In this document: positions 8,058 to 8,178 of the stretch, one piece after another
Layout: every line of letters starts with the position of its first letter
Position numbering within the stretch: position 1 is the first letter of the stretch
Source: Pseudomonadota bacterium
GTDB lineage: Bacteria > Pseudomonadota > Gammaproteobacteria > Pseudomonadales > Oceanobacteraceae
Assembly (NCBI GenBank): GCA_023399105.1
Contig: JAEWQT010000161.1
Location: forward strand, 1-8,178
DNA length: 8,178 nt
Direction: 5' to 3'
The notes under the pieces: generated by a model
What the model was told of the DNA's origin: nothing
The model's input: only the letters and a program-made list of their open reading frames with translations
Databases searched by the model: none
Translations under genes and position numbers: made by a program

Positions 8058-8082
8058 TGCTGTCCCATAGTTTGGGGCAGCA
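8058..8082 (+). repeat. Strong hairpin next to the broken terminator
   Basis: TGCTGTCCCA (8058-8067) pairs with TGGGGCAGCA (8073-8082) over ten positions around a five-base loop TAGTT. Nine pairs are Watson-Crick and one is a G-U that pairs only in the plus-strand RNA. No T run follows. It lies two bases before the ATG at 8084 and could hide its ribosome-binding site. Confidence 0.5.
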
Positions 8083-8088
8083 AATGAA

Positions 8089-8153
8089 AAAGCCTGATTC
8101 CGAGTGTTATTCTGTTGTTACCACACACCAGAAAAAACAAGGAATCAGGCTTT
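8089..8153. repeat. Perfect 13-base inverted repeat
   Basis: AAAGCCTGATTCC (8089-8101) and GGAATCAGGCTTT (8141-8153) are exact inverted copies separated by 39 bases. Read on the minus strand the second arm is followed by a run of five T, so it could end transcription coming leftward from beyond the window. The long loop is unusual for a terminator. Matching arms of this length also fit the ends of a very small element, but I see no flanking target duplication. Confidence 0.55.
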
Positions 8154-8178
8154 GTCGCATCATAACACCGCTTTCCAT

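Larger units (their letters stand above)
8055..8178. other. Unassigned right edge, possible end of a mobile element
   Basis: This stretch does not resemble the flanking genes. It begins where the terminator breaks off and holds two inverted repeats (described separately). A reading frame opens at ATG 8084 (M-K-K-P-D-S-E-C-Y) and stays open for 31 codons to the window edge, with GGGG six bases upstream. On the minus strand a frame enters from the edge and closes with TAA inside the loop of the second repeat. I recognise neither peptide. An insertion-sequence end with the start of a transposase is one reading; a structured non-coding region or terminator is the other. Confidence 0.3.

Noticed and set aside
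8040..8174. AAAGCGG (8040-8046) and CCGCTTT (8168-8174) as the two halves of one split terminator around a 113-127 base insertion
   Set aside because: The match is only seven bases, no T run follows the right copy (it reads TTTCCAT), and the enclosed ends are not inverted repeats; chance is likely.

Overview
The window is a chromosomal piece of a gammaproteobacterium, probably from the Pseudomonadales/Oceanospirillales side. The signs are the divergent ponA / pilMNOP arrangement typical of Pseudomonas and its relatives, a short (409 aa) serA of the Escherichia coli type, and a D-2-hydroxyglutarate dehydrogenase divergent from serA as in Pseudomonas. No species can be named from the sequence alone. 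Base and codon use look even across the genes, apart from a strongly CTG-biased serA and an unassigned last stretch of about 125 bases.

Layout. Positions 1-2457, minus strand: the inner-membrane alignment genes of the type IV pilus machine, in transcription order pilM, pilN, pilO and the start of pilP (cut by the window edge). Stops and starts overlap or lie three bases apart, so this is one translationally coupled operon; pilQ would be expected next, outside the window. Positions 2458-2619: a divergent control region with two perfect TATAAT boxes, one per direction, and a dyad in the pilM leader. Positions 2620-5115, plus strand: ponA (mrcA), the bifunctional penicillin-binding protein 1A. 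Positions 5116-5190: a convergent gap with two hairpins. Positions 5191-6594, minus strand: an FAD-dependent D-2-hydroxyglutarate dehydrogenase. Positions 6595-6786: a second divergent control region holding a perfect 12-bp palindrome that reads TATGCT on both strands, an 8-bp inverted repeat and a structured serA leader. Positions 6787-8016, plus strand: serA. Positions 8017-8178: the left half of what looks like the serA terminator, broken after its UUCG loop and followed by unassigned sequence with two inverted repeats.

How the genes work together. PilM (cytoplasmic) binds the N-terminal tail of PilN; PilN and PilO pair through the periplasm; PilP is the lipoprotein that links them to the PilQ secretin. 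PBP1A builds peptidoglycan in the same cell-envelope space. SerA makes 3-phosphohydroxypyruvate for serine synthesis and can reduce 2-oxoglutarate to D-2-hydroxyglutarate, which the neighbouring dehydrogenase oxidises back, so the second divergent pair is a metabolic couple.

I see no previously undescribed multi-gene system here. All full genes belong to known families and look intact. The parts most worth a second look are the two divergent promoter regions and the interrupted terminator with inverted repeats at the right edge.
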